From Ceratothoa steindachneri (Eukaryota > Arthropoda > Malacostraca > Isopoda > Cymothoidae): DNA of 64,000 nucleotides. The first letter of the stretch is position 1, and each line of letters starts with the position of its first letter. The position numbers and the translations under genes were made by a program. The notes under the pieces were generated by a model. That model saw only the letters and a list, made by a program, of their open reading frames with translations, made no database searches and was not told where the DNA came from. The stretch lies in the NCBI GenBank assembly GCA_963969495.1, contig OZ018326.1:147527806-147591805 (forward strand), read 5' to 3'. Positions 1 through 12,296 of this stretch are shown one piece after another.

Positions 1-64
1 ATTATCAGAGAATGCCCACTAAAAGATATAGAAATAGTTTTGAGTGTAGTAGTAAAACTCATAC

Positions 65-358
65 ATGGTACGAATGTGCAAACTAAAATTGCAAAATTGC
101 AATGGATCTCAACACACTATGGCAATGGCCTGCCCAAAGAAACACAAAATTATCGACAACACTAACAAAGAGAAAACCTGGCTAGAAGAGGAAAAACAAA
201 ATCTAAGTTTGGCCAAGGTCACTAATGGCACAGCAGACCAATTCCAAGCAAAGAAGAATGTAATTAAAATCAAGCAGGGAAGTCTCTCAATATACTGGCA
301 TGTATCCTGCATATTTATCTCCCCTAACGGGGAGATAGGGCCTGATCACAGCAAATAA
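65..358 (+). pseudogene. LINE ORF1 (gag-like) fragment with decayed zinc knuckle
   Basis: An open frame of 97 codons. Near its start it reads QNCNGSQHTMAMACPKK, which has the spacing of the last three ligands of a CCHC zinc knuckle (C-x4-H-x5-C) followed by a basic stretch. That layout is typical of the nucleic-acid-binding ORF1 protein of Jockey-type non-LTR retrotransposons. The first cysteine of the knuckle is replaced by Leu (TTG). The rest is Lys/Glu-rich and unremarkable. Upstream sequence in this frame has stops, and no endonuclease follows, so this is an isolated scrap. Seen: the spacing and basic tail. Known: such knuckles occur in LINE and LTR gag proteins. A chance frame is possible. 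Confidence 0.45.
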
Positions 359-1604
359 AGGAAGATATGATTACTGTCAGAGTCCTAAACAGAATTCTAG
401 ATTGGACCGCCGAATTGAATTTAACCATAATTTCGAACAAGATTAACATCACGAGAGGCAAGAGAAATGCAAATTTCAGGTTCAATATTCATCATAATGG
501 GAAAAATGCAAAGGAGCCACGGTAGATTGAATCTGTTTTCTGCGAGCACAGAAGAGGGGTGTTTGATATTTCACCAGATAAAAACTAGAATTTTGAAAGA
601 GATAATGAGCTAAGGATAGCCTAAGAACTAGAGCAAAATTGCTTAGAGATCATCCCTAACAGTTCTGTATTGCCAACGCTTTTAGAAGTTTAAGGCATAA
701 AACAAGTAACCCCTCGAGAGTTCAAAAGTACGCTACTTAACACCAAGATGAGGCCTCTTGGAGAGTAGGGAATAACGAGGGAGAATTTTCCTCGTGCGCT
801 AGACTCTTTTTTTCAATAAAATAGTCTTGTTATTCAACGCCAAAATTAGTGCGGGCTATTTTCCGGACTCAGTGAAAAGAAGGGAAATCAGAATTTCTCC
901 CGAAATCCGTCTGGCCCCCTAACAAACTAGGCAACTTCACACCAATAAACTTGCTGGAAGCATTGGCGAAATTACTAGAAACTGAAATAAACAATAAACT
1001 GATTGGACAATGAGAAAAAAGGTACCAATACCGCAGCAGCAATACGAATTTCGGAAAAATAGAAGCACCGAAACGGCTTTAGCTGTCCTCGTCGATACAA
1101 TCCCAAATGCAAAATGTGGAAAGAACATCACCGACGTTGTATTTAGGGAGGTTCAATAAGCTTTCGACAAAGTTCGGAGAATCGAGACTAAAAGATATAA
1201 AAAATGGAGTATGTTAGGAGGAGAGATTATAGGCAGAAAAATGTGTTATTATAGTAGAAGGGTTTGTGTTCCAGTACGTCTGGAAAATTCTTCACGTGTT
1301 CATCCTCCTATGTTTCGTAATTTTATTGATTTATACAAAAAGCATTTAAACCTTTCTGTTAATAGTTTATCTATTTGTATTAGTTAAGCGTACTCTGTTC
1401 TTTTGGCATTATTTACACATATTTCTTTTTGTTATAACGTTTTGTTTCGTATCACTTGTTCACTTTGTAAATTATTATTTTTTTGTCCACCTCGGCCCGT
1501 TGTTTGTTTGTTTATTTTTTTTCAGAATTATTTTTACTATTTTTATTGTAACTTGGCCACTAAAGAGCTTTTTTTAATGTCTAGATTATTTCATGTTTAC
1601 ATAT
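359..1604. other. No recognisable feature
   Basis: All six frames are broken and I see no family motif. The left part may be decayed sequence from the same LINE as the preceding ORF1 scrap. The last 200 bases are T-rich. Confidence 0.5.
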
Positions 1605-2857
1605 TGTGGAGATATCCTCTTAGAATAATATTATTTCCCCACCTCCTAAGATATTACTTCGGGAGAGAAAGCGAGCCGTTATTTCACCTCCCCTTACGAC
1701 CTCACCCTTTTTGGACTCGCAGCCAGGTCTCTGCGAAATTCACACCAAGGCTAAATCCCGGCCGTCTCAATCTCCCCCTTTCCCTTCCTCCGTCCCCTCG
1801 GGTCGGGAGATTACTTTGTAGGATTTGCCATGAATTGGTTTTATGACTCCCGCCGCTGATCACCCGTATGGTCCGCTGATCCCTGCCTTTGACACTTCAC
1901 CTCAAGAAGACGCTCGGATTACCAAGCCCGATAACGAAGGTTAGAGAAGGTCTCAATCTCTCTCCCTGTTTTGGAGAACTCCAGGTATATATGCACCGCT
2001 CCAGGATTACAGACAGATTTAGTTACACGAGACTTCACTGAAAGGAGTGAAATTCAACGAAGCTCTCTCCCAATAAATGTGAGTGATGGTCGTAAGCGAC
2101 GAAAGAGCTGGACATCACACCCTTATCTTCAGGTCAGGGAGAAGAGTCTCATGAGGCAACGTCAAATTTCTCATCCGCCTTCGGATCAAGAATTGGAGAA
2201 GCCGTCCTCCGAAGTTCTTCTGGTGACCTATTAAGGACAAGAGGCTCGTTAGCTTGCTCAAGCCCCGTGTGTAGAAGTCATCTTCTACCCCTTTCGAATT
2301 TCGTTTGGTGACCTCTTAAGGAATAGAGGCCCGTTAGCTCGCTCAAGCCGAGTGTGGAGAAGTCATCTCCTCTCCCCCCATACGAAGTTCGTTTGGTGAC
2401 CTCCTGACGACAAGAGGCCCGCATTTCGCAAACACAAGTTTGAGAAAGTAGCCTCACCCCCTGCAGGTTAGTGGCTACCACTCGTGAGTAATCAAGGTCA
2501 CTAAGACCTCCCTCAAGTTTGCTCCACCTTACTCTCGAGTTTCAAAGGAACTAAATCACTCATTACCTCAATTCCCATTATAATCATTCCCTAACCATGG
2601 TTATCAAATTAGTATTCTGAGCTTAAGACCGTCCTATTTATGTAGCCATATATATATCCATATTTAATGTTGCGCCTTTTATTTAGTTTGTATTAAAAAT
2701 CTATTTTTATCATTTTAAATGTTATATTTTTTGGTCACGAGGATTCCGCTATCTATTCAAATCGCGCTCTTAGAACAATAACAATTGTCGCCTTGCTTAG
2801 CCTACCTTAAAGCCTGTGTGGGGCGCATATTCCCGTACACTTGTCCATACTTCAACA
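1605..2857. mobile_element. Candidate solo LTR, 1,253 bp, TG...CA ends
   Basis: The block begins TGTGGAG and ends CTTCAACA, so it has the TG...CA termini of an LTR. It is flanked on both sides by the same 5 bp, CATAT (1600-1604 and 2858-2862), as expected for Ty3/gypsy- or BEL-type integration. It is more GC-rich and pyrimidine-rich than its surroundings and has no coding potential. Parts resemble two other repeats in this window (35.4-36.1 and 37.3-37.9 kb), sharing phrases such as CTTCGGAT, a TTGGA.AAGCC run and a 'cttaaggat/aagag' phrase. No internal retrotransposon region or second LTR is nearby, so a solo LTR left by recombination is the simplest reading. Orientation is not settled. The flanks are AT-rich, so a chance 5-bp match cannot be excluded. 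Confidence 0.6.
2211..2425. repeat. Tandem repeat, about 84-88 bp unit, 2.5 copies
   Basis: Three successive units share the order 'gaagttc..tggtgacct..taaggac/aatagaggc' then 'cgttagct.gctcaagcc' then 'gtg.agaagtcat'. The third copy is cut short after the 'gacaagaggcccgc' phrase. The array lies inside the solo-LTR candidate. It could be an internal LTR repeat of the enhancer type; that role is inference. Confidence 0.75.
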
Positions 2858-2862
2858 CATAT

Positions 2863-3188
2863 ATATGGTCATATGCATGCAGATATATATATATATGTTT
2901 TTAATCTTTCCTTTTTTTAATTTACCTTCATCCTGACTATGTTTATCCATATATGGATTGTACATCTTCTGACGTACGCCACTGTTTGCTATGAAATCCT
3001 AATTTGTAATGTCTCTTGTTAGAGTTCGAGATCAGTTAGTCATATAGCTTAAAGTATCCTATTAGGGATGTATAGATAGATCTTTCTCCATATTGTTTTT
3101 GCTCTGTCATGTAGAGTCACGTTGAAAATTTCGATTTCTGCCAAATTCTGCAGCATTGTAGATTGGATACAGGCTCAGCTGACTACAT
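2863..3188. other. No recognisable feature
   Basis: AT-rich spacer with short TATATA runs. It may hold the degraded 3' end of the adjacent Jockey-like element, but no motif survives. Confidence 0.4.
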
Positions 3189-3189
3189 T

Positions 3190-5630
3190 ACAGATAAGTC
3201 ATAGTGCCTTGTTCTGTATGACTTGGGCCTTTTTTATTTGGGTCTTACTTGGCAAATGAAGGAGAATTGCTGGGTTAGTTAGCAAAATCGGTCTAGTAAT
3301 TTCCACGTCCAGTTTTCCTTTTTGCCTGCATGACATTTCGTTAGTGTGTTCTCCGTAGCCTTTGGTATGATTTTGAGCCCTAAGGCAAGACACTCTCGAA
3401 ACTATGGGTAGTGTTTTTCTTGTACCAATATATCAGTATATATTCTCCGCCCCATGAGAACTACGGCAAACTTTTCTGCATTTGTGCGTATTTCCTTCCT
3501 CTTTTAATACCTATTGAGGTTATTTATTTCACCGGCCGTCCTATTTCCTATAGCTACCGGGATGTGATAATTGCGGTTGATCACCTGCGTTAAGTCGTCT
3601 GCAAGCTGTATGTAGTGTGCCTGTAGCTCCTAATTTCTGTGTTAAGCTTTCTTGGTTTTCGTGGGACGATCATTCTTGCCCTATTTAGCAGTTCTGGCAA
3701 GTATCCGACGTTCAGACAGGCATTAAATAGATTCAGTAGTTCCTTGTTTTATCTTCATAGCGGCTTTAATCATGTGCAATTTGGTAATGCTTGAGATCAC
3801 TGGGGCTTTCTGTCTATAGCCTTTTTGGCTAACTCAAGCTCCTCGTGAGTAAATGTCTTTCATTCTTCCCTTGCCTGCGAGGGCCGTCTACGTAGTAGAA
3901 AGGCGTGTCAAAATCAGCATTTTCTTCCTTCATGATGTTAACTTTCCTTTCCCAATCTTTTTTGAATTGTCGTTCTATTGCTCACTCATCGCTAATCTTT
4001 CTTCCGTGAATTGGGCATGGTAATGCCTGTCTTAGTAGGAAGAGTTGCAATTAACCTCTTCATCTGGCTCTAGAACTATTTTTGGTTGCATTCCGTAACC
4101 ATTATATCTATAATCCCTGTAAATGCGCGGCGATTTGCCGTCCTACCGCCGTGCTGATGGGACTCAGCGCTCCTTCCGGCCCCAGCGTAGCCTATTCTCC
4201 TTCTTTTTTTTCAGCACACTGAGCCTAAATAAAGATTGTGCATAAACTATTAAATACAATTCACATATAATACAATTCTGTCTATAATATCACCTCAAAA
4301 CATCTTTCTTTTTCAATAATCAAATGTCTTAGCTTCAAAGGAAGGTTTCGGGGTTCCTGATATCTATGAGCGTATTTCTGAATGCGTTTATCTCCAATAT
4401 TAGTGCCTCCAGCCAATTTTTTTATTTGTATAATATTCTCGTCCCATCGTGGTGCCTGGAGAATCTTGTATTCCACATTAGGAATAGCAACATTGTCCGC
4501 CTCCTCTATCCTGGACATTTTGTTCTCAAAATATCTATCTAGGTTTTCGAATGTGAATCCGTCCAGTTGTCCCAGTTGGTAGTCTTAGAGAATTCCTTTA
4601 TGTGTCCTAGTTTGCCTTGGGCAGTCACTTGTGAGCAGGAACTTTTACCTGAATAGGGGACATTGAGATGTCTGTAACCATGCTAATGTGCTCCAAAGGA
4701 GTAGAAGGGCTTTGACTGTTAAACGGTTCAAAAGAAAGTTTGGATTATAGAGGATAATGCCTTTGGTTGTTAAAGATCTCTTTGGAAGGTAAGTGGCAAA
4801 CTCTGGGCTAACCTTTCGTAATGTATCGAGTCCCAGGAAGGTCTCAGAGAGGATGCTGAACCGTTTAATGTAGTGGTCTATCCTGTTTCTCTTCATTGGG
4901 CGTTAAGGTAGTCGATTAATATGGTAGTGGTGTTTATTCTGAATAGGCGAAGGAAATTGGGCATAGAAAAATTAGGTCGTTTGGGGGGCTGGTACCCCAC
5001 TGATATTACTAATTGGTCGATGATCTTACTTATCTTCACGGTGAGGTACGATTTTTTCTAGGTTCTGGATCTCTTTCTATTTGATCCCTTTTTGTACCAA
5101 CTCTTTCTTCTATATCACGTTTCATGAGAAGGCTCATGGAGGCTCTGGAACCATTTAATACACTGATATATCCTCTTTCTCGGCATCTGGCGTTATAATC
5201 GCCAATCAAGATGGTGGAGTTGTTTCTGCTTAATAGGCGAAAAAATTTGGGGATAGGAAGATAGGGTCATAGGGAGGATGCTGTTATCCCATTGTTATTA
5301 ATAGGTTGTTACTGGTCATACTTATCCTTAAGGCGAGGTACGATTTCTCTAGGTTCTAAAAGTATTTCTATTTTAACTCATTTTGTACGTCAATTACCAC
5401 GCTGTCGTACCCTTTCGTTTGTATGGCTGCTCACTATAGTATTGTAATTATATATCTTGATACAATTATTTGCTGCATTCAGGCCCTGTTCAGATATCAG
5501 GACTATGACTGGATCCATTTCACGAATGATCTTATTGTAAATGTACTTCTTGACTTCACTCTGCTCACATTAAGCGAAAAGATCTTTAATTTGTTAACAA
5601 TAAAAAGTCCGGAAAGTTGGACCATTTAGA
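3190..5630 (-). pseudogene. Jockey-like LINE ORF2 remnant (endonuclease + reverse transcriptase)
   Basis: ORF2 of a non-LTR retrotransposon encodes an AP-type endonuclease and an RT that copy the element RNA into the genome. Reading the minus strand from 5.6 kb down, the pieces appear in the right order across several frames. KIFSLNVSRVKSR is the endonuclease start. Next come DPVIVLISEQGLNAANN and STILIGDYNARCRE (the GDFNA-type motif, near 5.2 kb). A linker follows with APRWDENIIQIKKL, then DWERKVNIMKEENADFD. FTHEELELAKKAIDRKP and FNACLNVGYLPELLNRA are RT fingers. LADDLTQVI is the catalytic xADD box at 3594-3602, with the usual Tyr changed to Leu. TQIKKAQVIQNKAL is the RT thumb. Many stops and frameshifts are present, and the RT palm between fingers and ADD box is mostly deleted. 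The copy is dead. The Jockey-like assignment rests on motif style. Confidence 0.85.
4850..5375. repeat. Tandem duplication of about 290 bp inside the endonuclease region
   Basis: Two units with a period near 290 bp align clearly. The anchors 'atggtagtgg' (4921) and 'atggtggagt' (5211) are each followed by 'aataggcga', a 'tacccca/tatccca' phrase and 'gaggtacgatt.ttctaggttct'. Both units encode the same piece of the LINE endonuclease around the GDFNA motif. The right-hand copy keeps GDYNA and the left copy is further decayed. Confidence 0.7.
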
Positions 5631-5958
5631 ACAACCGAGTCGTCATTTTGACCGCACTTTCTCTCTTTTTTTTAATACGTTTATATTTATTTATATCTCT
5701 CTTGACATATCAAAGTTATATATGCAATATGGGATAAGAAAATAATATATTTTAAATCAAATTTTAATGATACATTCCATAAATCATTGATATAATTATA
5801 AAGTAAGCAAAAGGCATGTCAATGAAAAATAAAATGCAATTAATTAAATTTCAAGAAATGCTATTCCTTTTCATTAACGTTAAGTAAATAACTATGATTA
5901 TAACATTCTTACACATATAATACTTTTTCCATAGATAGTTAATTGTTATAATTAGTAA
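5631..5958. other. AT-rich spacer, nothing recognised
   Basis: Very AT-rich sequence with several TTAA tetramers and no coding or structured motif. Confidence 0.5.
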
Positions 5959-5959
5959 A

Positions 5960-8311
5960 AAGTACTTTCTTGATCACTTTGCTTGAATATTTGGTGGATA
6001 CAGACAGGTCTCTTAAATTTCTAACAAGTTTCAAATGTTTTATTTTTTTTTTTGCAACTCCTACTTGGCATTGTTTTCTCTTTCTAGAAGTCTCTAACGA
6101 TTCATCGTCCTCTCTAATATTATCTCAAGCATCGCTATTCTTGAATTTTACTGGAGTTCTTCAGCTAATTGTAAGAGGAATCTGCGGTGGGTAATTTTCT
6201 ATCCAGCAAATTCTCTGTACAAAATGCCATCTCCGCGAAGCAAATTTTGTATTGAACTTTCAAGCCATTTAATTTAGTATGTCATCATATTTTGTAGAGT
6301 TATAAAACTTCATAGTTTGAGGAATTTTATATCTATCATCCCACAATTGCAGCACTTTTATGAATGGAGCACAGTAAGAGTACATTTTTAATAGGTTTAA
6401 GTTGATACACTGTAAATGTGTACTAATTGTTCTGCTGTGTGTGTGAATAGTACCGGTTTTTATGAGTTTTCTTATAGACACTGGAATTTTTCTTCAAATA
6501 GGATTTACTGTACTTATGATTCTCGTACCATTTGCCTGTATTTTTTTAGCAAGTTTACTGACGTAAAAAGTTATTGGTAATCATATTTCTACCTTTCCCC
6601 ATGTATAGTTCTAATATACGGAGAACCACGTATTAAAAGATTGGTTAATTTGGCGACAAGCTTGATCTTTTCCAATGTACGAGAATGGATTCGCCAGGTA
6701 TTTAGAAGGCATCAGCTGGTAACCAAAATTTATACTAAACTTATCAGGCATGCTGGCAGTATATTGTGTAAAGGGAACCTAGTCTTACATGGGAACAACT
6801 GCTCATCTTCTGCTATAAGGCCGCTTGGTTTATAGTAAGCAATGCATTTCCCCAAAAATATTTCCTAAACTTGGGATACCATAGCAAATTTATTTATTTC
6901 CAATAGAGCAGATCGTGTTCATCTTATATCGAAGCTGATGAATTTCATGATTTGTTTGAAACGCATTCGTGTCATTGACTTGCGGAAGTATAGAGCACCC
7001 TCTTGTTTTAAATAGAGATGTTCGACTCATTGTCCTTTGGAGAGACCTCCTCGTACAATCATGATGCCTATAGTAGCAGAAATTTATCTACATGATATAG
7101 TCCAAGAGTCACATTGCAATTGTTTGCAAGCTTCAGTTTAAATGCAACCTATTATCTGCTTCTGAATGAAATCGTCATTCTAAAAGAACTCGGAACATTA
7201 CCTTCAATAATTTTTCGTTTTGCAAGTTGTGTAGGCCTAGGTAATTCCCGAAGAATATTTTAAGCTCCAGATATTCCTGTGTCATTTTTCTTTTGTTCAA
7301 AAATTTCCCAATGTGTACAATCCTTGCCGGTGAGAAATGTCCTAATTTCTCCTAATCCTAATCTTGCAGCACGTTGAATGCTTTAATTCGTTCCACTTCC
7401 TCTTGTCTTCTCTGAAAGTAAGATGGGAATGTTACTTCCTTCGTAAGAAGCTGTAATAATAGCAGTAAAATATATGAAAAAATCAAATTTTCAGAACTAT
7501 ATACGAATCAAATATCAAAACAAATAAATAAATCTTATTTTCATAAAATAAAGTTTATTAATATAAATTATAATAACAAGTGGATGCTGCCTTACTGGCA
7601 GGATCTGCTAGCTTGGATTTAAGGACTCATTATATAATATATACGTACCATATAATATATTATATACACTAACGGACAAAAAAATAACTGCTCTATTTTA
7701 TATATATGTGTGAGCTGCTATTGAATAAAATAGATTTTACTCACCCCAAACATCCGCAACCAGTGACGAATATCCTATTTTAAAATCTTCCACGTCTTTC
7801 CAAACTTTCCCTCTTTGGCATTGCATCATCTTCAGATTCAGACGATGAAATTTGGATAATATTTAGAGTATAGTCCTTTTCACTGGTGTCAGGTAACCTA
7901 TCAGCTTCAGAGTCTGATTGAGGAATTGTTCTTAAAACATTCAGAATTTCCCCATCAGAAAAAGTGATTTGTTTAGACGTGCTTACAGCATGACAGTAGA
8001 GCAAGCAATGACTGAGAAGCTGTCACGTAACCCTTTGTATCAGCGTTGACGCGTTTCAACAGGAATTATCATGTTCCTACAAGTTTCTTTCCCGAAAAAA
8101 AATGCGGTTAATTTGATCGTTCGGTTGGTTCAGGTATAGCCTGTCAAATAACAAAAGCTATTGGAGTAATTTTTAAAATATTTTAGCTCAATACATTTCG
8201 CTATATATCAGGAAAAGTCGGTTAATATCAAATATTTTGAGGAAAAAGTATATGAGATACGTGCATTTAAAATCAAAATGAGGTCCATTCGACCGCCTGG
8301 ACGTTCTAGTG
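5960..8311 (-). pseudogene. piggyBac-like transposase remnant (copy 1)
   Basis: PiggyBac transposases (DDE_Tnp_1_7 family) cut and paste DNA at TTAA sites. On the minus strand, the pieces run in family order. An acidic N-terminal region lies at 8004-7780 (ITFSDGEILNVLRTIPQSDSE, SSSESEDDA). A broken middle follows with FTQYTASMPDKFSINFGYQ, matching the 'FRQYIPSKPDK.GIK' block. Near 6.3 kb is PQTMKFYNSTKYDDIL, equivalent to the 'YN..KGGVD..D' block, then KFASRRWHF. The C-terminal zinc-binding tail reads RKRKQCQVG near 6.05 kb and ends in a C..H-like KRPVCIHQ. Stops and frameshifts are frequent. The total of about 2.35 kb fits a whole element. One end is plausible at 8311; the other was not found. 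Confidence 0.8.
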
Positions 8312-8315
8312 TTAA
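8290..8315 (-). repeat. Probable piggyBac terminal sequence abutting TTAA
   Basis: Read on the minus strand, TTAA (8315-8312) is followed by CACTAGAACGTCCAGGCGG. PiggyBac-like elements typically start CCCTAGAA or CACTAGAA directly after the TTAA target. The position, upstream of the transposase N-terminus in the same orientation, is right for a 5' terminal repeat. No matching inverted copy was found beyond 5.96 kb. Confidence 0.55.
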
Positions 8316-9274
8316 TTAGTCTAATTTTGTCTGCCATATTATTCTCCTTATACGATTTTTACTTACGCCTGTTCTCCTAACGCGGGCGAACTTTCTTTAC
8401 CAGATCTTTTTACTTAAACTGGGCGTGGGATAGATTGAAGCACGAGTTCAGGCATATCTTAAGTGCTCTTAACACTTCTTCCACATGTGCATCAGTATCA
8501 TATTCACATTTGTACTTGCCTCTGATCATGCCTTTAATTATTTCCTTGATTTTGATAGTCTTGTTAGTAGAGCCGATGGTGAGGCATATATTCGCATATC
8601 ATTTATAATTCAAAACAGGTCATCGACTGTAACTTTGTAAAACATTGAACAAACATTGAACCTATTAATAGTAAAGTTTGAAGAGTAAGAGAAAGAATAA
8701 AACTATTTTATTAGGCTAGAACTATTAACTCTTTGTTAATCTGAGATGCATCCCACAAAGAGAATAATGTCAACGTCATTTTAGATAAACCATAGAAACG
8801 TAAGCCACAGAATGTACTATCGCGTGTAAAGGGTTTTAAAGTTTGAAGGTTTTTCAATGCTTTAATTTAAGGTAAAGAAAGATTCTAGATTGAAATTTAG
8901 AAGAAGTTAGCTTTGTGCGTTCTCTTCATATGCTGTATGTTAATGATTTAATTGCACAAAGACAACCATTTTTGTAGCTTAACGTTTGGTTCATTCTTTC
9001 TTTTCTCTCTCTCTTCTATACTATTCTCTCCTGATGTCCCATCGTTAGCTCTCATTTTTCGTATCTCCCTACTCAATTGTTTTATTTTCTCTTTGCAAGC
9101 CTCTAGGAGGTGTTTACATTATTAGACCTAATTGTTATTAATGAGTTTATTATCTTGCTACTGCTATTATTAATATGAATACTGCTAAACATTTTCATGT
9201 ATAGTTAATTTTCTTGTTTTTGAGCTTTTGAGCTTTCTCGCTCCTCAACATCTTGCTTATATTTTACAGTTTTC
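8316..9274. other. No recognisable feature
   Basis: Unique-looking AT-rich sequence. I see no open frame of note and no repeat. Confidence 0.5.
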
Positions 9275-9280
9275 TGTAGT

Positions 9281-9440
<160 letters not shown>

Positions 9441-10324
9441 GTTTATGTGTGCGTGAATCCTACTATTATTATTAATGATAATTAATAATAGGTTTAATAA
9501 TGCAAAATAGAATGAGCTCGTGATTAATAAATAAATCAGTTTCCCCCCCTTTTTGAAATGGCGACATATTGCATGCAAAGATCGAGCCTTACCGAAGATT
9601 CACGATAGCATTTATCTCCGCAAGTCTCTGGCTAAAGTCCAGGTGGTGGCTGATTATTCCTTCTTTGAGAGACGTGGAATTATGCCTTAATAAATTTATA
9701 GGAGGACGAGTGTCACACTGGAAGCAAAATCAGTTGTGTTATAAGAATGAACTGTTTTGATTGTTTGTAGACTTAATATCAAAATGTTGAAGATAGCTTG
9801 TATACTATGTTTCTTCATGTCAAATATGAGGAATCTATGTTCTGACTCTCTTTTTAATAAGTTTTAAAAGTGTAATTGTTTCATTACCTCAAAAGAAATA
9901 CATGTGTAGCAGGATCAATAAGATTATGCTTATCATTTTCATCAATAATAACCTAGTCTGAATTATGAAAACGGATAGCTTGAGAGCGTGATATCCGAGT
10001 TGTTCGTGTAATTCAGGCGGTAGGGCGACCCGTATTAATAATCTACAGGAATGAGTAGAGAGCATATAGCAATATACAAGTAAGTGGCTTTAAGCACATG
10101 ACATCGATAAATTACTGTAACGATTATAATAAAAGAAGTATTATCGAATACTCATGAACTAAAGAAATTCCGAATTTCAATTTGTCTGAAAGACTGCATA
10201 AATTTAGTCCCTCTGTCTCAAACTTCATTCTAAAGGATATTGTTCATCAGCTAAAGCTAACACCTCCGGATTGATATCAGTTGCCTGTTATTATATATTC
10301 CATTATTTCAATTTCAGTTTTTTT
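9441..10324. other. No recognisable feature
   Basis: AT-rich sequence with no convincing motif. It could hold decayed coding sequence belonging to the Penelope-like tail that follows, but nothing recognisable remains. Confidence 0.4.
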
Positions 10325-10440
10325 TGTCAATTTCTCTTAGTTCACGGCTGAAGATGATATGGAAAGCTACATATCAAAATTAGTCCCCTTTAATAAACTT
10401 TATGCTCCCAAACAGTGGTTTCTTTGTACATTTAATTTTC
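10325..10440 (+). mobile_element. Possible 3' tail of a Penelope-like element
   Basis: The phrase 'cggctgaagatgatatggaa' followed by 'agctacat' and then 'aataaactttatgctc' resembles the non-coding tail of many Penelope-like elements, where a 'tgaagatggc...gaaagct' hairpin precedes an 'aataaa'-like end. There is no supporting RT upstream. This rests on resemblance only. Confidence 0.3.
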
Positions 10441-12295
10441 TCGCTATTGAGTAAAACAGTGCTTATATATATATAATATATATATAGGAATAAAATTCCA
10501 CATGTGTGTCATGAAAGCTCTTAAATGGAAACAAATAGGTTACCCGAAATTTATCGCTACGGAAAAAATAAGAAACATGAAAATATTGTGAAAAAATTCA
10601 ACAAATAAATATGTTTTGAGTTAAGTTCGAAATAAGACAGAATTCAGGTCGATATAATTATTGCTTGGAGACAATCGAGACCTTAACAAAAAATATTAAA
10701 TAGCAGAATTGTTCACGTTCCAAGGTTTAGTTATTGTAAAATAAAGATTATTTCCAACTTTCGACTCAACATTTTACGAGAGATAAAAGTGATACTAAGC
10801 CAAATTTCAACATTAATGAATTCCTTATTCATTAAATAAAATGTTTCAATGAGTCAGCAGATATTCAGTATGATTATATTAATCATCGGCATCATTATCT
10901 TTAGTATTTTTAATTGATCTTCTGTTCAAACGAGACATCTAAAAGTTAAAATGTTTGCATCCAAGCATAAGATTACTACCTAATTTCGGCCATTAATTGA
11001 ATTTCGAACTTCAACTTTCTACGACGTCGTTTCTGGGTTTTGCTAGGAATAATATTGCCAGGAATGCTTTGGTCAAGGTTTTTAGCACCCTGTGTAAATG
11101 TCTCCCTACCCTTTTTTTAGAAAAATCGTATTATTAATATAAAGGAATAGATTTATCTGCACTCCTTGTGTTTATATATAAGTTTTTTTTTATTGTGCTC
11201 ATATTTATATCATGCGGTATTTGTTCGATGTTCTTTAGAGTTTTGTTCAGAACGGGAGTGATTTTGGATTTTGGTACTCAAGTCTCACCTGAGATGTCAG
11301 AAGTTGTAAAATATATTGGTTATAAACCTTATCTTTAAAGCATCAAAGTCTTTAAGTTTCAGCTAGAGCTAAGCTCGTACATATAGCGCAATCAAAACTA
11401 TTTTGTACTCTTGTACTCTTACTGATATATTTTTTTCCATACTGCTCGTTTGGCTACATTTTTCAAAAAGTAATGTTTTGTTTTTAGATGCTAAATTATT
11501 TTATCATCAATTCAAATGGATTTAATTTTTGCTAAACGATTGCTCATAATCTTGAAATGTTTATTTTTATTCCTACTCCGAGCCGCCTTTTTACTAAAAA
11601 AACACTATTAGAAACAAAATTCCTAAGAATAATAAAATGAGGAAGATGAACGATAGCAATTACCAAAGTTGGATTTGATAAAAGTATTCAACTTTGATCG
11701 AAGAAGCTCCTTTGGTTATAAATAAATTCTTTACTGAAAAGAGGAATACTTCCCGTTGTATCTCTTGACAATTCCTGTATTTTAACTGTTGAACCAATTT
11801 AGGGTTTTTATTTAGGATTTATAAGACAATAGTGAAACATTATTTTCTTAGGAGATGAAATCACATTGGAAAATATACTATGTCATTTCACACTTGTAGG
11901 TAGTAAATCGCTGCCATAGAAATTTAGCTAAAATATAAATTTTTATAAACAAACTAAAAAATAAACAAATTTTGGGATAAGAATAAACATTTAGCCTCTG
12001 CTCTAGGCCATGAAAGTATCCATTAGTTAGTATTAGTAACATATTCGTTTTAAGAGATCACTTCTAAGAAATTTAAAAATATGTTTTTTCTAATGTAGTT
12101 TTATGGATACTGTTCAGATCTGACGCTCGCTTCGGCCAGAAATGCATAATTTTCCATTAATTGATTGAAGGTCCATAATAGGAAAGGTATGTATTTCCAT
12201 CATAAACGAGTTTCAGATCAGAAAAGTACAGATAAAATGGCATAAGAAAAACACATTTACAAATTCATTTGAAAGATCAAGAATCTGAACCAGAC
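10441..12295. other. No recognisable feature
   Basis: AT-rich sequence with a short TATA-type run at about 10464-10488. No coding or repeat family recognised. Confidence 0.5.
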
Positions 12296-12296
12296 C

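Noticed and set aside
5874..5942. TTAA sites as the missing 3' end of the first piggyBac relic
   Set aside because: None is followed by a sequence matching the CACTAGAACG end, so the boundary was left open.
7660..7715. Phrase 'actaacggacaaaaaaataa' as a possible internal transposon end
   Set aside because: It lies between recognisable piggyBac pieces, has no inverted partner and no target duplication.
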